Assembly (NCBI GenBank): GCA_009733775.1
Contig: WOGZ01000032.1
Span: forward strand, 124,001 to 188,000
Source of the DNA: Alectoria sarmentosa
Lineage: Eukaryota; Ascomycota; Lecanoromycetes; Lecanorales; Parmeliaceae
Direction: 5' to 3'
Length of the DNA: 64,000 nucleotides
The translations under genes were made by a program, and so were the position numbers. Shown in pieces: positions 11,526 to 23,917 of the stretch; positions within the stretch are counted from its first letter, which is position 1; every line of letters begins with the position of its first letter. Under the pieces are notes generated by a model. It made no database searches. It saw nothing but the letters and a program-made list of their open reading frames with translations, and was not told the origin of the DNA.

Positions 11526-12669
11526 TCAGACCAAAGCTGGCTTCTTCTTAATTCCCAACGCCGCCGAAAAATCCTTCTTCTTCTTAACCACCCTCTTGAA
11601 CTCGGGCGGCGGCATCGTCCCCACCGTCGCCCCTTTCGTAGCTGTCACCTTGCTGACACCACCTTCTGCCAACGTCCCAGCCCCATCCATATCCGTGGTA
11701 TTCACCACCTGCCCTGCTGCCCCTTCTTCAATGATGGGATCGTCAATCTCAATCCCCCTCCCAAACGCCCTCCTAGCCGCCTCCTCATCCTCCGCTTCTA
11801 CCCTCTTCTTCTCCCACTCCAGCTCCGCCCTCGCCCTCTCCGCTTGTTCCAATGCATTATCCACCTCGCCTTTCCCCTCCGCGCGCTGAATCCTCGCGTT
11901 CCTCGTCCTTATCTCGTCCAAGGCATCCGCAATCTCCATCTCGCGCTTCGCATCCAGCACCTTCCCCTCCAGCACCTCCATCGCCCCCCTCTCCGCCTCC
12001 TCCGCCTCTAGCCTATCCAATCTCTCTTCGTCCGTTTCCAAATTATGCTTATCATCCTCGCCATCCGTTTTTCTCCAAACCTCAAAGTTTCGTTTAGCGC
12101 CGCGCTCGCAGGTATAGTCCATGCCCTTCGGATCTGTCTTGAACGTAATTTCCGCTATTTTTGATTAGCAGAATTTCCGCAGATGGTCGTGACGAGTGAG
12201 GCTACCTACCACTGCATCTCGTACACCTGATATAGAAACGGTAAATGGGGATATTCAGATACTTTTCCTCCGTCGTCTCCTTTCTGGAGTTAAACTTCCG
12301 TCCTTTGTATATGTATTCGCCGCACGACATACCTGCTTGATGGTAAGCTCCTTGACCAGTGGTAACTTGTGGGTAAGGACGACGTACATTTCATGCTAAA
12401 GGCTAGATCAAGAGTCCAGAGTCAGTATTGCTTAAAGAAGGGATTATGTTGAGCCTTGGAACATGTCTACAGAGTAGGCACTCCAAGACATGTCTCAGAA
12501 CTCAAGGTTTGGTGCAAAAGAGGAAAGATGGACTCAGAGAATACGTACGGGCCATAAGGCGGACGGTCATTACTTTTGGGCCGGCATTCTTGGGAACACG
12601 GGATCTTGCAATTTTAGAAGGGTCGAAGTCCGGGGGGTAGTACTTCTGTAGGACTTTGCGTTCTGACAT
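11526..12669 (-). CDS. yju2: Pre-mRNA splicing factor Yju2 (CWC16/CCDC94 family)
   Basis: Yju2 is a step-one splicing factor that joins the spliceosome with the Prp19 complex and promotes branching. Four exons are read: 12669-12549, a 15-nt microexon 12402-12388, 12332-12210 and 12154-11526. Phases agree, and the product is 295 aa. The N-terminus is the family signature (MSERKVLQKYYPPDFDPSKI). The microexon supplies PFSMK between RLMA and CMSCGEYIYKG. The four-cysteine zinc site is CMSC plus CTRC, followed by AEITFKTDPKGMDYTCERGA. The C-terminal half is a charged coiled coil ending in a basic KKK-rich stretch. CCDC94-type (Yju2) fits better than the CCDC130/Saf4 paralogue because of the N-terminal sequence. 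Confidence 0.93.
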
Positions 12670-13117
12670 GGTGGATAGATTATGGGGTTGAGTAGTGAGA
12701 GGAGGTCTGGTGTTCAGTGGTTAGTCGTTGGTGGTAGTGGTTGAGTGTAACGCAGGGCAGTAGGTCTAGGTGGCGAGCTGGTGTTGGACGGAAGGTGCTG
12801 CTAAGAAGTTGAACTCAGTGCGTGGAGAATTGTTGTCAGACAGGTAGAGGTCGATGCCAAGAAAAAGGGATGGGTGGTCAGCCCTATCAAATCTTGCCGC
12901 ACCAACCGAGGGAACCTGGTGTGCACACAAATCATTGCTGGACTACTCAGGAAGGTTTGGAATGGCATGCGCATTATTGTTTTCATGGGACATTTCGATT
13001 GTTTGAGGACTTGTAATACATTAATGATTAAGAATACAAGGATTTCTCGTGCTTTTCCTTTCCCTATGCATGCTATCCTTTCCTTTGTACCGTCATCTCA
13101 TTAATCATTCAACCATT
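12670..13117. other. Intergenic region, yju2 promoter side
   Basis: This gap holds the yju2 promoter (minus strand) and the 3' end of the GH17 gene. GTGG/TTAGTG-rich sequence is seen just upstream of yju2. No gene is supported. Confidence 0.45.
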
Positions 13118-14848
13118 CTAACATACGGTGATGTAGAACCCGATAGCAGCTGCGCTAGAGTCTTGGAAGTAGTTCAACGCCAAGCTGCCAGTTGCACTGA
13201 CCTCATACGATACTGCCTGGCCAGCGGCACATGAGCCTGAGGCAATGACATACTCGTTACCCGGAGTGACGCTTGTGGGGCCGCCCAAGTTTGATTCGAC
13301 AGCAGGGACAGTACTGTAGCAAGTCTGCTCTGTAGCTGAGCTCTTTAGCTGTGCAACATTAAGGCCGCCACTGCCGCTCAGGCTGAAGGCTGATGAAACC
13401 AGCTCGCCCTGAGTGGGCAGAAGGAAGATGAGAGAGCAGGTCTTGCCAGAGTCGGACTCTGGAACGTCGAAGTTGAAGATCGATGATACAGTCGAAGAGA
13501 AAGTACCATTGTAGCTATTACCGCCAGCTGTGGTCGGCGAATCTTTGTCGACGGGCACGATCAAGTGTGGGAACTCATGAGTGCCAGAAAGGCTGGCCGG
13601 GCAGCCTGATGCGGATACACCGGATGCAGACGCAGCTGGCAAAACCGAGGTCTTGGTGATCAAGGTTGTTGGAGCTGAGGCTGCAGAAGAAGTTGTGACA
13701 GGGGTAACAACAACAGCAGCAGGGCTCGAGACACTGCTAGATGCCGTCTCAGCAGTGCTAGAGGCAGCGCTAGATGCCTTCTCACCCGCGGTGGAAGGAG
13801 TTCCTTCATTGCCGGCGCCAGCAGCATTGATTGACGCGGCTCCGGCAGTTGCAGTGGCTTGAGCGGCGGGGATTGAGGATGCCGATGTTGATGCACCGGA
13901 GCAGCTGAGATCGTAAAGTGGGGTGTCGCTCAGAGTGGTACCGACAACGCCGAAACTTGGGTTGGGTGTAGTTGGGTAGGCATCCTGCAGTGTGTACCAC
14001 CAGGTGTTGGTCTTGCCGAAGAGCAAGCCGCATCCGACCTGGTCCCAATATGTCTGTGCATTGGCAGTACTTGGGACGGCGTCACCGGAAGTAGCTCCAC
14101 TGACGGGCCAGCCTGTCTCTGTTACCCAGACTGGTTTGCCGTCGGCGGCACCGATTGTGGCCTCGTATGCAGCATCGAACAGAGAGTAGCCATCGGCAAT
14201 AGGGTTAGTCATGGTGTTCTGGAAGTATGGATAAGCGTCCATGCCAATAAAGTCCGAATTAGTGATAACCGCATCGTTGGAACCATTGACCCAGGCAGTC
14301 CAAGTGTCGACGTGTCCAACAAGCGAGCCATTTGCCACCGTGTTGACAATGGCAGTCTTGACTTGACCGATGTAGTTGGTGATATCGTCGGGAGAGGCCC
14401 CAGCACCAGAGTTGTTGATGATACCGGTAGGGGAAATGCGGTAGAGATCCTCGCTACCAACCGAAATACCGACTATCAATTTTGCGAGCCCCGCGCCACT
14501 GCTACCTTGGAGAAAGGTGGTGAGGGCGGCAATCTCATTGTTGATATTCTCCTGACCTGCAGATGCCCACAAGCCAAGAAGCACGGAAGTGTCGGTGTTG
14601 ACGGCTGCCTGGAAGGCATCGCTGGGGGTGTTGGTAGTGCCGGCTTGAATGCAGGTGTAGAGACGAGCACTGGTGAAAGCGTCGTTGGTGCCAGCAAGAG
14701 CCTTGGCAGTAGTGAAGTCGCTGGTGAATTGCTCCAAGGTTACGGGAGAACTGTCTGTGTTGGTTGAGCCGTAATTGAAACCCTGGTACTGGGAGTAGGC
14801 GGTAGAAAAGCAAGCTGCAAAGACAGCAACGAACGTGGAAGAGAGCAT
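13118..14848 (-). CDS. Secreted GH17 endo-1,3-beta-glucanase with But2-like C-terminal domain
   Basis: The gene encodes a predicted cell-wall or secreted beta-1,3-glucanase of 576 aa in one exon. Residues 1-19 form a signal peptide (MLSSTFVAVFAACFSTAYS). A GH17 domain spans about 20-315. Its likely catalytic glutamates are E133 in SVGSEDLYR (acid/base) and E244 in VWVTETGWPV (nucleophile). A Ser/Ala/Thr-rich linker (about 320-420) leads to a C-terminal domain (about 425-576) starting near SGTHEFPHLIVPVDKDSP, which resembles the But2 C-terminal domain of fungal surface proteins. Relatives such as Aspergillus EglC end in a GPI signal instead. Here the end (IGFYITVC) is not a GPI signal, so the protein is probably released or held through the But2-like domain. 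The ATG at 14848 was chosen over an upstream one at 14905 because it opens the signal peptide. Confidence 0.88.
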   Translation of the reverse strand: MLSSTFVAVFAACFSTAYSQYQGFNYGSTNTDSSPVTLEQFTSDFTTAKALAGTNDAFTSARLYTCIQAGTTNTPSDAFQAAVNTDTSVLLGLWASAGQENINNEIAALTTFLQGSSGAGLAKLIVGISVGSEDLYRISPTGIINNSGAGASPDDITNYIGQVKTAIVNTVANGSLVGHVDTWTAWVNGSNDAVITNSDFIGMDAYPYFQNTMTNPIADGYSLFDAAYEATIGAADGKPVWVTETGWPVSGATSGDAVPSTANAQTYWDQVGCGLLFGKTNTWWYTLQDAYPTTPNPSFGVVGTTLSDTPLYDLSCSGASTSASSIPAAQATATAGAASINAAGAGNEGTPSTAGEKASSAASSTAETASSSVSSPAAVVVTPVTTSSAASAPTTLITKTSVLPAASASGVSASGCPASLSGTHEFPHLIVPVDKDSPTTAGGNSYNGTFSSTVSSIFNFDVPESDSGKTCSLIFLLPTQGELVSSAFSLSGSGGLNVAQLKSSATEQTCYSTVPAVESNLGGPTSVTPGNEYVIASGSCAAGQAVSYEVSATGSLALNYFQDSSAAAIGFYITVC

Positions 14849-16470
14849 GGCTGGAACAAACAAATGAATGTGTCCTTGCTCAAGCAACGGTAGGAAATTG
14901 GGCAACAGGTCGTGGCTAGATGAGAATTCTGAGAGTGGAGGATAAGAGAGTAGTGAAGGGAATGAGGAAGTGAGAGAAAGTGAGGAGGTACATTTAATAT
15001 ATGTACTTCCGGCATGCAGGCGCCTGCCTCGACAGTATTGTAAATGGTACCCAAGCCAAAAAAACTAGCACCTACGTCACTTCCGATGGATTTACCTTGG
15101 CTTACTGCATCATTTCCACTTTATGAACCATTCGAGACACTTTGATCAAGTGCCCTAGCTCTCGTCCATGTGGTTTGGTGACCGCCTTCCCTTGAACTTG
15201 TCTCGCATCCATCAGATTTTTTCGCATTTTGCTTGCGTGCATGACGGAAGCTGCGTATGCAGCTTACCGCTTAGCCTTACTTTGCCCCACATTTTGCCAA
15301 TAATAGTAACCTGCGAACCAGACCAATATCAGATTCAAATACGGTTCCACCCAAAAGTCTGTCCCCAGATACGAAGTCAGACGGACATTTTACGTAAAAA
15401 AAAACTCCAGTGTTCATTAGAGTCATCATCTGTTGTGGTGAAGACCCGCCAGCTTGTGTCATAAAGCCATCTTTGGCGCGCGGAGGGGGCGGCGGAGAAA
15501 TTACAAAGCAACAGTGAGAGTGGCACGTTTTTGCCGGCATCCGAAGTTCCGCCCAAAAGGCACAGTACACAACAGGTGGACCAGCACGATGCATCCATGC
15601 TTATATCTACAATCTTGAGCATCTTCTAATACGAGCACCATCTGATTACGAGTCTTGTCTGGAAAGGACTGCTTATGCCCCTCTTCTTTCCTTTCTTTTG
15701 CAATGGCCATGATCAGAGCCATGGTACGCGCTAGTGTGAAGGACTGTAGGAATACGGGCTCTTAGCCTTTTGATCTGCAGAAGCGCAAATTCTTCCAAAG
15801 GCGGCAATGGCAAATGGATATATAGCTTAGGAAGCTACCATCCCGGGTCCGAGTATATTTAGGTCCAGGCCCTTCTTGAGATGTTCAATACCATGTTTGA
15901 TGCTGCGAATTTGAGCATGTTCAATTGAGATTAACATTGTAGGGGATGACGATATTTATGCTCAGGACGGGTTCTGAACACTTATAGTTATGACACTGTC
16001 CGAACTACTTGGCGAATCAAAAGAAGATTCAGCTCTCGGTGTCGCCACCATACAATAAGCTACGAAAATTTGCGTGGCGACAGATTTGTAGCAATCTTGA
16101 AGCGCTACTAGTCTTACATAAAAAGTAGTAAAGTACCTTACCTATTTTTTGCATTAGTTCTCAGCCGTGTCCATACCCCTACTGGCTAGTCCTATGAGCC
16201 TACCAGCCCGAGCACGGAAGTGAGAGCAACCTAACCTAATATGGACTGACGCCGGAGACAAGTTCGGTCTTACACCAAAAACGGAAACTAACCGAAAAGG
16301 CTAAAAGAGGCGGCAAAGGATGTCGCAGTACATCATCTCTCGGATGATCTTCGGCTGTTCGCTGGTGGTAGTGGTATTTAATAGTATTGAGGTTCGATTA
16401 CCAATGGCGCTGGTACAATAGTGTAGCTGTTTTTTATTTTCTGGAGTGATAAAGTAGAGTAGAGACTGTA
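14849..16470. other. Intergenic region, GH17 promoter to transposon edge
   Basis: About 1.6 kb of normal base composition with no supportable gene. Overlapping minus-strand frames at 15277-15722 disagree with each other and show no family motif. A large promoter for the GH17 gene is the simplest reading. The AT-rich transposon block begins just to the right. Confidence 0.45.
14994..15003 (-). promoter_or_regulatory. Possible TATA box of the GH17 gene
   Basis: On the minus strand the sequence reads CATATATTAA about 150 bp upstream of the GH17 start codon. Position and sequence fit a TATA element; no transcript evidence is available. Confidence 0.3.
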
Positions 16471-16550
16471 CTGTAAAGCTCTGTAGTCAAAATCAGATAA
16501 ATTGATTATGAAATCACATAATCATTATTGATTATGATTTTGAAGGTACA

Positions 16551-16810
16551 TGTAAGGGCGAAAGTACTTAGAGCGGCCTGATAAGGCTCGCTTAAATCGC
16601 TTATTAAACTGCGTGTTACGCAATTAAGATGCGTCCTTAACATACTTAATAAAAGTCTTAAATATTCATAATTTCTCTTTCTTTTTTCTTCTTTTTTAAT
16701 TATTAATTTATTTAACAACTTATCGATTAAAACTCGTTATTACGTTTATAAATTTCGTGATTGTTTAATTATTACGTAGTTTCATTAAAAAGAGACCTTA
16801 TTATTTCATA
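16551..16810 (+). repeat. 5' LTR of the gypsy element
   Basis: Begins TGTAAGGGCG and ends TTATTTCATA (the CA end mutated to TA). It aligns without length change to the 3' LTR. Its outer 40 bp retain more G and C than the rest. Confidence 0.85.
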
Positions 16811-18940
16811 ATTTTAATAATTTCGTTTACACGAAACTATTTAATTAATTATAATAAATAATTCACGAATCGATTTTATTAATTTACGAAATAAAAACGT
16901 TTTATTATGAATTATCGATAACGTTTTTAATTAAACAAACGATTCTCATTAAAACACGTTTATTTCGCAATTAAATAATCATAATATTAATTTTAATATC
17001 AATGCGAATTTTAATAACATTATTAATCGAAACGATAATTATTAAAATATCGCATTTGATAATCTTTTATTTATCGACGAAGATTCTCACCTCGCAGATT
17101 TAATTTAAATTTAACGCTTTCGATTTTTAAAATTTAATGTTAAAAAATATTTAATTATCGAAAAATTCAAATTAATTAAAATATAAAACGTATGAGAACA
17201 TCGTTATAAATATAATAATAATCATTATCGCGAATCAAGTCATAAGAAAATAAGCGTTATTAAAGTGCCTAACACGCAACATCTTAATAATTACAATTCG
17301 ACGATTATATTTTTTCGAGATTACGAAAATTATATCGCTTCGATATTTTATATTGATTTTTAAATAAATAAAAAAAAAGATTTATTGATCTTCTACTCTC
17401 TTAATTAATGTTAAAAAACAAATTTAAAAAAATGCACGAAATGCTATGCTGCGTGATATCGACGAACTTATTTAAAACGAATATAAAAAATGATGCTTAA
17501 ATCAAGTTCGCAATTTAATTATCAAATCTCATAATATCGATTATTAATTAATCAAAATTATCATAAAAGACGATTAATCGATCGCAAATTTTAATAATTA
17601 TTTTATTATATTATAATCGCAATAAAATCGTTATATGATCGATGCGAAACGCATAAAAACTTTGCGAAACAAAATGATAAAAAAAATTTCTTTAAAAACA
17701 ATGAAAAACGCAATTCAATTTATTATTTATATCACGTTATTATAATAATATCAAAATATCGAATAAAGACTACGAAAGACAAAAAAGTTATTTATTTTAA
17801 ATAAGATTCGTTTTAATAATAAAATAAATTATCAGAAAAATAATAATTAATATATAAAATCTTAAAAACAACATATTAAAAATTAAAAGAATCAAAAAAA
17901 GAGTTCGTTTTTTTCGATATCGCAAAATCGAAAGTTTATGCGAAACAAATTCGAAAATAATGATTTCAAAATCAAATAAAGATTTTTTCTTATTAAAATT
18001 GAGTGTTGAGATTATTAATAAAAAGAACATTTTAAGAATTTATTTAATTATTTAAATTATGTTATAAGTAACGAGACATATAATCGAATCTTTAATAAAA
18101 GAAAAAACAAAATTTGATATTTATCGTTATAACATTAAACACATCATTTATTAAATAACGATCTCGCTTTCTAATATTAAGAAACGAAATCATTACATTA
18201 AATAATAAACGTAAAATAATTATTTTAATGAACATCGATAACGAGAAAATTTTTATATCGTAATCTTTTATTAAAGAAACGCAGATTCTTAAATTTAAAT
18301 ACGTATTAATAATAATGCGTATCATTAATAATTATCACATATTTTTATATAAAACGCATAATTTAACATTTAATTTCGTAAACAATCGAGACAAAAAATA
18401 AAAACAAATTTTGAAAACGTATATCGTGAACATACGAGAATATGATCTTATTTTTGATTTTTTTTAAATTTATAATATCGATTTTAACATTCATTAACGC
18501 GAGCAATTTTGAATTTATCGCGATTTTTTTATAAATAATAGAAAATAAATAAATGTCGCAATGATAAATGTGAATTTATTTGCGTCGTTAATCAATATAA
18601 TAATTGCGCATAACATAAAATAAATATATATCGCATTTTTATATCAAATTTTATTTGAAAATAATGAGAATAATTATAATGAAATTATGCGATATAATAT
18701 CACATAATTAAATAACTTTAACGTGTTTAAATAATTTAAAAATTTATTAAAAGTTTTTTTAAAAGAATTGTTTGATAATTTTAATATACACGATCAAATC
18801 GAGCATTTTATAAACTTATAATTTAACAAGTTATTTAAAAACGATTCGATTATAATATATCACATAATGAACTCGCAATGATAAAAAATTATTTAAATAA
18901 TACGTTTAAAAAGAAATGAATTCGATTTTCAAGCAATCAA

Positions 18941-21848
18941 ATTGACTCGTCGATGTTATTTATTAAAAAAAAAAAAAACTCGTTACGATTATGTGTCGAT
19001 TATAAAAGATTTAATAAGATAATTATTAAAAATAATTACTCGTTATCGTTGCTTTTAAAAATCTTAAAAAGATTCGCATATACGAAGTATTTTATCAAGA
19101 TTAATATTCGCAATGCGTATTATAAAATACGAATTCGAAAGAATAATAAATGAAAAATCGTTTTTCGAACTCGTTATGATTAATTTGAATATTAAATAAT
19201 GCCTTTTAATTTCGCAAATGCTTTTATAACCTTTTAAACATACATAAATAAAACATTTAAATCGTATATCGACGTTTTTTGCGTGATATACTTAAATAAT
19301 GTGTTAATTTATTTTAAAACGAAAAACTTATATTAAAAGCATATGCGAACGATGTTGCGCGCGTTATTAAAATATTAATTTTATACGAAATTATCAAAAT
19401 GCGTTTTCAATCGCAACGAGATTATTTTTTTGAAATTTATTGTGAATTAATATAATATTTAAATGAAATTAACGCGTATTAAAACCATCATTAAATAATT
19501 AAAATCAAAATTTATTAAAAATATATTAATCTTTCTAAAGTTCGCAAACTTTTATCATTAATTCGTGAAGAAATTTTCGCAAATAATTGCGTTTTTGATT
19601 AATGTCACGCGCGAAATAAAAAAGAATGAAATTAAATCACTCTTCATATTTATTAAAAAAGTATATAAAACTTTTAAAATTCTTAAACGAATATTCATTA
19701 TAACATTTATTTTGAAATATTATAATTAAAAAGCATCGCTTATTATGAAAATCGATGCTTTTAAAACAAATATAAATGATATATTTAATTAATTAATTGA
19801 GAACGAGCAATAACATCTCATTACGTTCTTTAATTATAAATTTAAAAAAATTGAATCTCGTTAAAACACACATAATAAAAAGTTATATACGATTATATTA
19901 AATTTCAAAAATTAAAGACATTATTTATAAAGAAGCAAATATTTCATTTATATAATTTTAAATTATAATAATTTGCGTTATTTTATAATAATAAAAAAGT
20001 TCAATGCGAAATAAATTCGTTAAATTAAAAAATTAATTACGTTTGATTTTATAATTAAATGTCGCAAAAATAAATTCAATTTTGCGAATACGTCATCAAA
20101 AAAACTTAATATTATTAAATCGAATAATAATAAAAATAATAATAATAATTTTCTTTTTATTTTGCGAAATAAGCTTCGTAATCAAAAATATCAATTTAAT
20201 TTATAAAAACGTAATAACGTATTTGTTATAATTAAACTCGCAACATTAACGAAATAATTAAACGATATTATCATCATAAATATTCAAATCATAAATTTAA
20301 ATAAAAAAATGTTCGATAAATAAACACGCATTTTAAACGCTGCGATGTCGTCTCGATTTTTAATTTATTAAATTTTAAAATCGAAAAGATTTTATTTAAA
20401 ATTACGAGAATTAATAATCGCATAATTATTTAAATTATAACGCAAAAACGTTTTTATTGCGAATGAAAAATAACGTTAAAGACACGCTATTAAATAAAAT
20501 GAATTTTCGAAATAAAAAATCGATAAAAATAAATTGTTACGTCGTAATTTCGCAATTTATATTTTTAACGATTTTATTATAAAAAAAAATTCTTTATATA
20601 AATCATAATAATTTTAATATTAAGCACTTTTCTCGCAAACGCATTAAAAAAGATATCAAATTCAAATATTATTAAATAAACATAATAAACGATATAACAA
20701 ATTATGTTCGCATTTATCTCGATTATTAAAAAATACGAATTCATTATTATAAATCTTATAACGAATTAATATCAATATTATCAAATAACGTGAATTCATT
20801 TCACATTATAATATTGAATTTTATTACAAATTTATCATCTGCGAAAAATTTATATATTAATAAAATTTGCGATTCTATTTTAATCTTGATAAACAAATTA
20901 ATAAAACACGCAACGTATATAATAATCACGAAAAACTTGAAAATTAATAAACTTATTAATATTATGTGACGAGAATTCGTATCGTTATAAGATATAATGC
21001 GAAATTTGATTTTAAATCGAGATTCATTATTCACAAGCAAGTTTTAAATAACGTTATATTAACATTTAAATGCGAAACGAAAACTTAATATTACGTTTCA
21101 TCCTCAAATAAATAATCAAATTGAAAAACAAAATTAAATCTTTAAACATTATTTGCGAATTTATTATAATTATAAACAAGATAATTAATTTAAAATCTTA
21201 TTAATAATTGCGTTCGCATATAATAACAATATACACGCAAACATCAATAAAATCTCACAAAAATTGTTAATAAAATACATAACAAATTTAAAAAATGTTT
21301 TTAAAAACAAAATCTTAAAAGAAAAAGCATTGCTTATTATAAAGCGAATAAAATAATTATGAAATATAAAATCACATTTAAAAGAATTATAAAAGCGAAT
21401 ATTAAAATAACAAATAAAATATTATAATAATTATTATCGTGTTATAATTTTTTAAAAAAAAGATAAAATATTATTGCGAAATTTAAATATACGCATTTTG
21501 CGATCAAAAAAGAAACTCGATTATAAATAACTTAAATCTTTTAAAATGTTAAAGAAAATAAACACGTAAATTTATAAATTAAACCTTTTTGTTAAATATA
21601 AAAAAATCTATTTTATATTTCATATATTATTATTAAAATCTTAACATTCGCGTAACGATAACTTAAAATTATAAACAATTTTGATTGATGATGAAGAGAA
21701 ATGAGAAATCAATAAGATATTAAATAAAAGAATTCGCAATAACGAAATTGAGTATTTTATTAATTAAAAAAACTTTTCATTTTACGAAGCTTCGTAAAAA
21801 TTAATAAAACATTTCAAAAATATTAAAAACGTAATTAAGAATTTCGAA
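18941..21848 (+). pseudogene. Remnant gypsy pol: RT, RNase H, integrase, chromodomain
   Basis: The reverse transcriptase remnant shows LCVDYKRFNK, IKNNYSL and KINIRNAYYKIRI (about 18953-19153). The active-site box in the same frame is YLNN at 19289-19300 in place of the usual YLDD, consistent with G-to-A changes. An RNase H remnant near 19740-19930 reads KIDAFKTNINDIF. The integrase core near 20800-20930 reads LNFITNLSSAKNLYINKI and ILILINKLIKHATYI. A chromodomain near 21683-21848 reads INKILNKRIRNNEIEYFI, then KNFSFYEAS, with stops where the three conserved tryptophans belong. The reading is by translation of the plus strand against known family patterns; no intact product is possible. Confidence 0.85.
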
Positions 21849-23657
21849 TAAATAAAAAAATCATATAAATCAACATTTAAGACGAAACAAAAAGCGTAAT
21901 CGTCGTAAAAAATCAAAAAACGAGATAAATTATGAAAAAAGTAATAATAAAGAATTTATAAACAAATCTTTAATCAAGAGATTTAATAAAAACGATTAAA
22001 AAGAACTCGAGGGTTCACATACATTCATATATACGCATATTTTAATGCGTCGAAACGCCTCGCATCACGAAAAAAACAATGATTTTAAAAATCGCAAACA
22101 CAAACACAATTATTTAACATTAATTTATATACTTTCTCATATTAAAAAATAACCTTTTATTAATAAAAATCGTCAAAAAACGATAAAAGATAATAACGAA
22201 AACAATAACGATAACGATAAAAATAACGAAAATAATAACAATAAAAGAAAAAACGACGATACGCACGATAATTACTTTTATTAATAAAACTCTCACACAT
22301 ATTAATCAAAATTATCTCATCTTTTTAAACGCGCAAAGCATTATAAACGTTATCATCGATAATAATAATAACACGCACAATAATCTAATAAGTGAAAACG
22401 AAAAAATCGATCACGCAAAGGTGACCCCCGCGAAAACATTAATCGCATTTAAATTAATGCGTATTAACTCGCGACTCGATATAAATCGCGCGAAAGTCAT
22501 TCGCGAAAACACACACATAACGAAAATAAATGAAAATTTAATACGCGTTAACGCAATTTTTTAAACATTTATTAATTCTTTTTAAATAATGTATTTCGAA
22601 TAATGAGAGAAAGAAAAATAGAAGAAAAGGCGACGATAATAAAAATAATTATTAATCTCATTAATCAAGCATTTTCTCGTAATAAATGCGAATGTTTATA
22701 AACGAAAACAATCGAGATCGTTATAATAATAATAATTGTTAATCTCATCAATTAAACATTTTTTAAAACAATTTTTTATATTTATAAATAAGGAAAAAAA
22801 GAGAAGCAATAACAAAAGCGAAAATAAAAATAAAGATAAAGATAAGAAAAAGAATAATAACGACGACGACAACAATTGCATTTATAAATTAAAGGTCTTC
22901 GCATTATTAACTCTCAACTTATAAAAAAAACGATTTTTAAAATCACGACGACGGCGAGAAATGATTAAATTCATTATCAACATTGTTAATATGCTTTTCA
23001 CGAACTTCGTCGACCCTCGCAATCAATTAAATAAACTCAAATGCTTTTTAAAATGTTTATTGTGAGATGAAATTAATTAAATTAAGTGATTATAACCTCG
23101 CTCAATTATCATTTTAATTGATATATACGTCTCGTTATTACGATAATGCATAATTCGTTAATGCATTATTACGATAATAAAAGATATAAACAAAATAATA
23201 AATATGAAAAAAGACATAACACTTATTAATAATAATGTTAATATTGATATTAATGTTATTATTGTTAAAAAGTCAAAATAAGAATAAGACTTTGAATTTA
23301 TTAACGCGATTTTTAAATGATAATAATAATAAAAGCATAACAATTAATAGCAATAATCGCATTTCGCAATAATAATAATAATATATCGCAACACAATTAT
23401 AAAATGCTCACGCTTTATTAATCAAGATAATAATAATCACAATTGCGCTATCGCGATTATAATATATAAACATATTAATATATTTATAAAAACCTGCGAT
23501 GAGCAATTTACGTGTCTCAAAACAATAAACGTTAATTTAAATTATATTTAATTAACAATGAATAACATAAATGAATATAAAAAGTTCGTAAACATTCAAT
23601 TATAATACGCAATTATATTAAAATTCAAAAATTAAATCTTTTAAAGAAAGAAGCAAT

Positions 23658-23917
23658 TATAAAAATGAAATTTTTTAAAGCGATTTAATAAGACTCGCTT
23701 AAATCGCTTATTAAATTGCGTATTATATAACTAAAGTGCGTCTTTAATATACTTAACAAAAGTCTTAAATATTCGCAATTCCCCTTTCTTTTTTCTTCTT
23801 CTTTAATTATTAATTCATTTAACAATTTATCGATTGAAATTCGTTATTACGTTTATAAATCTCGTGATTGCTTAGCTGCTACGTAGCTTTATTGAAAAAA
23901 AACCTTGTTATCTCACA
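23658..23917 (+). repeat. 3' LTR of the gypsy element
   Basis: Begins TATAAAAATG (TG start mutated) and ends TTATCTCACA. Same length as the 5' LTR, with many transitions between them. The right end, facing host DNA, is the less damaged side. Confidence 0.85.

Larger units (their letters stand above)
16551..23917 (+). mobile_element. Ty3/gypsy chromovirus LTR retrotransposon, heavily mutated
   Basis: The 7,367-bp element has two 260-bp LTRs and 5-bp flanks GTACA (16546-16550) and GTATA (23918-23922), which differ by one CA-to-TA change. Its interior is extremely AT-rich. In the plus direction, remnants appear in the order reverse transcriptase, RNase H, integrase and chromodomain, which is diagnostic of chromoviral Ty3/gypsy elements. 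No intact frame remains: tryptophan codons have become stops, and the polymerase motif is altered. Such damage is the expected result of repeat-induced point mutation. The element cannot move by itself. Confidence 0.88.

Noticed and set aside
16320..16410. tRNA-like B box (GGTTCGATTAC)
   Set aside because: No matching A box, anticodon stem or acceptor stem could be folded around it.
17797..18325. 77-aa minus-strand frames in the AT-rich block
   Set aside because: Composition is Ile/Leu/Phe/Lys only, as expected from random AT-rich DNA; the element's coding strand is plus.
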